Shown here: positions 61,539 to 64,000 of the stretch, one piece after another
Position numbering within the stretch: position 1 is the first letter of the stretch
How the letters are laid out: every line of letters begins with the position of its first letter
From: Microbacterium pullorum
GTDB lineage: Bacteria; Actinomycetota; Actinomycetes; Actinomycetales; Microbacteriaceae
Assembly: GCF_014836535.1 (NCBI RefSeq)
Contig: NZ_JACSQP010000004.1
Span: forward strand, 309,715 to 373,714
Length of the DNA: 64,000 nucleotides
Direction of reading: 5' to 3'
The notes under the pieces: generated by a model
What the model saw: only the letters and a program-made list of their open reading frames with translations
Told to the model about the DNA's origin: nothing
Database searches by the model: none
Made by a program: the position numbers and the translations under genes

Positions 61539-61596
61539 CCCTGCTAAGGTGGAGTCCCCTTATGGGGACCGAGGGTTCAAATCCCTCCGTCTCCGC
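61539..61596 (+). repeat. attR: duplicated 3' part of tRNA-Ser(GCU)
   Basis: Exact copy of 59796-59853. It lacks the 5' part of the tRNA and the complete CCA, so it is not a functional tRNA gene. Confidence 0.88.
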
Positions 61597-62044
61597 TCTG
61601 AAAATTCCTGATCAGCATCTATTTTCTTCCGCTTCCGCCACGAAGTGTGCCATTTCTGCCGCGTTCTTGGTGCGGTCAGCGGTGAGCAGATCGGCATCCA
61701 GGCCTTGCGTCCTTGCAGTCTTCTCCTTTGGAAATCGCCTGGGTTGCCCTTTCCGGGTGTGAGGCGGGAGCGCAAATCCCTCCATGACCGGGATCGGCGT
61801 GTCCGCGAGCTCGTAAAGAGCGGGTACGTCTCGATGGGGCGTCAACGAGTCCAGGTTCGTTCTGAGTCGAGTGAGCAGCCGAGCGCCCGAGGGCTTCGTC
61901 TCTTGCTCAAGCAGAGCGGATCCACCTCCTCCAGCCACGAGTCACCGGAGCGTGTACTGCCGCCTAGCCGGACGGTTGTCGCTTCGAACAGAACCGTCGC
62001 AATGAGATGGTTACACCAGGCTCCGCAAACATCCGACCTCTTGC
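61597..62044. other. Region right of attR with no supported gene
   Basis: About 450 nt before the FadR-type gene. There are open frames on both strands, but none has recognisable motifs or a ribosome site. It may be the decayed end of an older element or plain intergenic DNA. Confidence 0.5.
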
Positions 62045-62050
62045 TAGGGT
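62045..62050 (+). promoter_or_regulatory. -10 box of the FadR-type regulator gene
   Basis: TAGGGT lies 7 nt before the ATG at 62058, the leaderless spacing seen elsewhere in the window. Confidence 0.6.
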
Positions 62051-62057
62051 GTCTCGC

Positions 62058-62729
62058 ATGGCTGTCACCGACGAAGCGATCCTGAAGATCAAGGAAATGA
62101 TCGTCTCGGGAGCACTCGGGCCGGGCAGCCGACTTCCACCCGAGAAGGAGCTCAGCGAGCGCCTCGGCCTCTCGCGCAGTTCCCTCCGTGAAGCGGTGAA
62201 GGCGCTCGAGGTCATCCGGGTGCTCGACGTCCGCCGAGGCGACGGCACCTACGTCACCAGCCTGCAGTCCGACCTCCTCCTCGAGGCGATGTCGTTTGTC
62301 GTCGACCTGCACCAAAACGACTCGATCCTCGAGATCCTCGCTGTCCGGCGTATCCTCGAGCCGAAGGCGACGGCGATCGCGAGCGGCGTGATCACCGACG
62401 AGCAGCTCGACGAGATCGCGGGGCTCATCGAGACCATCGCGAACGACACCGACATCGAACATCTCGTCGTGCACGACATCGACTTCCACAGCCGGATCGC
62501 GGGTGCTTCGGGCAACGCCTATCTCGCGCACCTCATCGATTCCCTCTCCAGTCAGACCGTCCGCGCGCGCGTCTGGCGCGGCATCACCGAGGGTGGCTCT
62601 GTCGCCCGGACGATCGACGAGCACCGCGCCATCCTCGCGGCGCTGAAGCAGCGTGACGGCGAGCTCGCTGAGGCGTTGATGATCGCCCACGTGTCGGGCG
62701 TCGAGCAGTGGCTGCGGAAGGCGCGCTAA
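62058..62729 (+). CDS. GntR-family regulator, FadR subfamily
   Basis: A 223-residue regulator. Winged helix: RLPPEKELSERLGLSRSSLR then EAVKALEVIRVLDVRRGDGTYV (residues about 24-66). The C-terminal FCD helical domain carries ILEVRR-like LAVRRILEPKATAIA, a DIDFHSRIAGASGN metal-site motif and DEHRAILAALKQRD (His). FCD proteins bind carboxylates or sugar acids. It overlaps the mutarotase start by 1 nt (TAATG) and likely controls the deoxysugar genes that follow. Confidence 0.93.
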   Translation: MAVTDEAILKIKEMIVSGALGPGSRLPPEKELSERLGLSRSSLREAVKALEVIRVLDVRRGDGTYVTSLQSDLLLEAMSFVVDLHQNDSILEILAVRRILEPKATAIASGVITDEQLDEIAGLIETIANDTDIEHLVVHDIDFHSRIAGASGNAYLAHLIDSLSSQTVRARVWRGITEGGSVARTIDEHRAILAALKQRDGELAEALMIAHVSGVEQWLRKAR

Positions 62730-63073
62730 TGCGCATCGCACTGCACTCCGAGATTAAGCCTGGCCTTATCGATGGCTACGTCACTAACCACGATACGATC
62801 CCCGACGACCTCGTCGAGACCTTCGCGCGGGTCGGCATCCGCTCCTGGACCATCTGGCGCTCCGATCACCGACTCTTCCATCTCGTCGAGTGCGACGACT
62901 GGGATACCGCGCGCGCAGCGCTCGCGACCGACAGCGCGGACGCCCGGTGGCAGGCGACGATCGGCCCGTACGTCCGGTTCTTCCTCGACGCGGAGGGCGG
63001 CCAGGACACCGCGCCGCTCCATGAGGTGTGGGACCTCGCAACCCAGCGCGACCGGAGCCGAGAAGAGGTGTAG
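62729..63073 (+). CDS. L-rhamnose/L-fucose mutarotase family protein
   Basis: A 114-residue protein of the RhaM/FucU-like group (DUF718 type): MRIALHSEIKPGLIDGYVTNHDTIPDDL at the start (residues 1-28, His near 6 and 21), SWTIWRSDHRLFHLVECDD in the middle and RWQATIGPYVRFFLD near the end. It interconverts alpha and beta anomers of a deoxysugar. The start overlaps the regulator stop and a lactonase gene follows 6 nt later, which suggests non-phosphorylative L-fucose or L-rhamnose use. Confidence 0.85.
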   Translation: MRIALHSEIKPGLIDGYVTNHDTIPDDLVETFARVGIRSWTIWRSDHRLFHLVECDDWDTARAALATDSADARWQATIGPYVRFFLDAEGGQDTAPLHEVWDLATQRDRSREEV

Positions 63074-63079
63074 CGACAC

Positions 63080-63904
63080 ATGCCCGTCGCGGTCATCGAC
63101 GCCCACGTCCATATCTGGGACCCCGCGGTCCTCCCGGTCCCCTGGGTCGAGGGCAGCCCGCTCGCGGGTCCACGCCTCCCGCGCGACCTGGACGGCGATG
63201 ACCGCATCTCGGCCCGCGTGTTCGTCGAAGCCGACATGGCCGCCACCCCGCTCGCGGAGGTCGACTGGGCCACCTCGCTCGGTTGGGACGGCCTCATCGG
63301 CATCGTCGCTGACGTCGACCTGACCGCTGGCACGCTCCCTTCAGATCTCGCTGAACTTCGCCTCCGCCCGCTCGTGCGCGGTGTGCGCGACTTGCTGCAG
63401 AACCGAACGGATGCCGCGATCGCGGCGTGCGCACCCGGTCTCGGGTTGCTCGGCGACGTGACGTTTGACGCCTGCGTGACCTGGCAGCAGCTTCCGGCCG
63501 TCGCGGCGCTGGCCACCGTCGCCCCCGAGACCGCGATAGTGCTCGACCACTGCGGCAAGCCGCCCGTCACCGATGGGCTCGACTCGGCGGCGGGGAAGAG
63601 GTGGCTCCGCGGCATCCGTTCGGTCGCTGCATGCGACAACGTGACGGTGAAGCTCTCCGGGCTCCGCGCCGAGGCCGCGGACGCGGCATCCTTCACCGCG
63701 CATGCACCCGCGTTCCTCGAAGCGACGCTGGAAGCCTTTGGCACGGAGCGCGCCATGTTCGGCAGCGACTGGCCCGTCAGCACCGGTGCCGACGCCGGTG
63801 TCTCGACAGCCCAGTGGATCGACCTCGTGCGAGTAGCGGCCGGAACCGGCTGGCCCCAGGTCGCCGCCGGGACGGCGAGCCGCGTCTATCGACTCAGGGG
63901 ATGA
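63080..63904 (+). CDS. Amidohydrolase-family sugar lactonase (L-fuconolactonase-like)
   Basis: A 274-residue TIM-barrel hydrolase of the COG3618 type: IDAHVHIWDP at residues 5-14 (metal His pair), LDHCGKPP in the middle and MFGSDWPVS near 232-240 (catalytic Asp). Relatives hydrolyse fucono- or rhamnono-lactones, or 2-pyrone-4,6-dicarboxylate. With a mutarotase before it and an aldo/keto reductase after it, lactone opening after sugar oxidation is the best guess. The stop lies inside the convergent reductase gene (11-nt overlap). Confidence 0.85.
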   Translation: MPVAVIDAHVHIWDPAVLPVPWVEGSPLAGPRLPRDLDGDDRISARVFVEADMAATPLAEVDWATSLGWDGLIGIVADVDLTAGTLPSDLAELRLRPLVRGVRDLLQNRTDAAIAACAPGLGLLGDVTFDACVTWQQLPAVAALATVAPETAIVLDHCGKPPVTDGLDSAAGKRWLRGIRSVAACDNVTVKLSGLRAEAADAASFTAHAPAFLEATLEAFGTERAMFGSDWPVSTGADAGVSTAQWIDLVRVAAGTGWPQVAAGTASRVYRLRG

Positions 63905-64000
63905 GGCCCTCCGCTGCGAGGTCGTCCCATAGCGCGGACGGGATCGGCGTGCGCAGATGCTCGACGTTCGCCTGCAGCGACGAGACGCGCGCGGTCCCGA
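63894..64000 (-). CDS. Aldo/keto reductase C-terminus (5' end outside window)
   Basis: The visible 34 residues end in ANVEHLRTPIPSALWDDLAA then EGLIP, a pattern typical of the C-terminus of D-threo-aldose 1-dehydrogenase/L-fucose dehydrogenase-type aldo/keto reductases. Such an enzyme would make the lactone used by the neighbouring lactonase. The N-terminal part with the catalytic Tyr is outside the window. It is convergent with the lactonase gene and overlaps its end by 11 nt. Confidence 0.7.
   Translation of the reverse strand, partial: GTARVSSLQANVEHLRTPIPSALWDDLAAEGLIP

Larger units (their letters stand above)
59796..61596. mobile_element. tRNA-Ser-targeted genomic island (about 1.7 kb), without recombinase
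   Basis: Direct 58-nt tRNA repeats bracket DNA of lower GC and different codon use, carrying one recognisable gene (an aminoglycoside-phosphotransferase-like kinase) and reiterated AGGGGTCCCC-type repeats near each end. No integrase or excisionase is seen, so it is either a decayed element or one mobilised in trans. Similarity outside the right repeat (ATTCCTGATCAGCAT against ATTCCCTGATCGGTCAT next to the tRNA) suggests the original tRNA flank lies there. Confidence 0.8.

Noticed and set aside
61539-61596. Second tRNA-Ser gene
   Set aside because: Only the 3' portion is present; the acceptor 5' strand and D-arm are missing, so it is an att duplicate.
61288-61611. 107-codon frame crossing the right tRNA repeat
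   Set aside because: It runs through the tandem repeats and the tRNA fragment. Composition is not protein-like, and no ribosome site is seen.
61612-61938. Minus-strand frame next to attR as an integrase remnant
   Set aside because: Its place beside the att site is suggestive, but no tyrosine-recombinase R-H-R-Y or serine-recombinase motif is visible.

Overview
The window is high-GC bacterial DNA with GTG starts, many 4-nt gene overlaps and frequent leaderless genes (a TANNNT box 6 to 8 nt before the start codon). These traits, a DUF222/HNH endonuclease gene of the kind abundant in Actinobacteria, and the overall protein set point to an actinobacterium, most likely of the Microbacteriaceae (Microbacterium-like). 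That placement is inference.

About 0-38 kb is a plant cell-wall polysaccharide locus aimed mainly at rhamnogalacturonan-I, pectin and arabinogalactan side chains. From left to right: a GH35 beta-galactosidase (cut by the window edge); a translationally coupled operon for oxidative hexuronate/aldarate breakdown (Gfo/Idh oxidoreductase, SDR, KdgD-type dehydratase, enolase-superfamily dehydratase, 2-oxoglutarate-semialdehyde dehydrogenase); a LacI regulator; an M24-fold protein that has lost metal ligands; a rhamnogalacturonan acetylesterase-like hydrolase; an ABC half-exporter operon with a Gfo oxidoreductase, a PmoA/DUF6807 protein and a cupin; a second Gfo oxidoreductase with a GH43-like protein; a lone HNH gene; a yesL-lplA-lplB-lplC-yesU-yetA (PL26) operon; a divergent operon with two paralogous sugar-binding lipoproteins, one permease pair and a GH51 arabinofuranosidase; and a Gfo/DUF993/isomerase/LacI/glycerate kinase operon. 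Ten copies of a palindrome close to GGAAANCGCTTTCC lie at the promoters of these units and suggest one LacI-type regulon. Most of the glycan-active enzymes have no signal peptide, so oligosaccharides are probably imported by the ABC systems and cut inside the cell.

38-43 kb holds housekeeping genes (corA, pgm, pheA, an LLM flavin oxidoreductase), with long inverted-repeat hairpins on both sides of corA. 43-52 kb is a second sugar locus: a secreted multidomain esterase, a third LacI regulator, a GH42 beta-galactosidase and an ABC importer, with a different operator (near TGTGNACGTTCACA) placed just after the promoter of the esterase and of the galactosidase. None of the three sugar importers has its own ATPase gene here.

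52-60 kb carries phr, a diacylglycerol-kinase-like gene, serS, a HAD phosphatase, tRNA-Ser(UGA), two tandem LytR-CpsA-Psr genes and tRNA-Ser(GCU). The 3' part of tRNA-Ser(GCU) is repeated exactly (58 bp) 1.7 kb downstream. The repeats bracket a small, lower-GC island with an aminoglycoside-phosphotransferase-like gene and iterated 11-bp repeats but no recombinase. The last 2 kb begin a deoxysugar (fucose/rhamnose type) catabolic cluster: FadR-type regulator, mutarotase, lactonase, and the end of an aldo/keto reductase gene.
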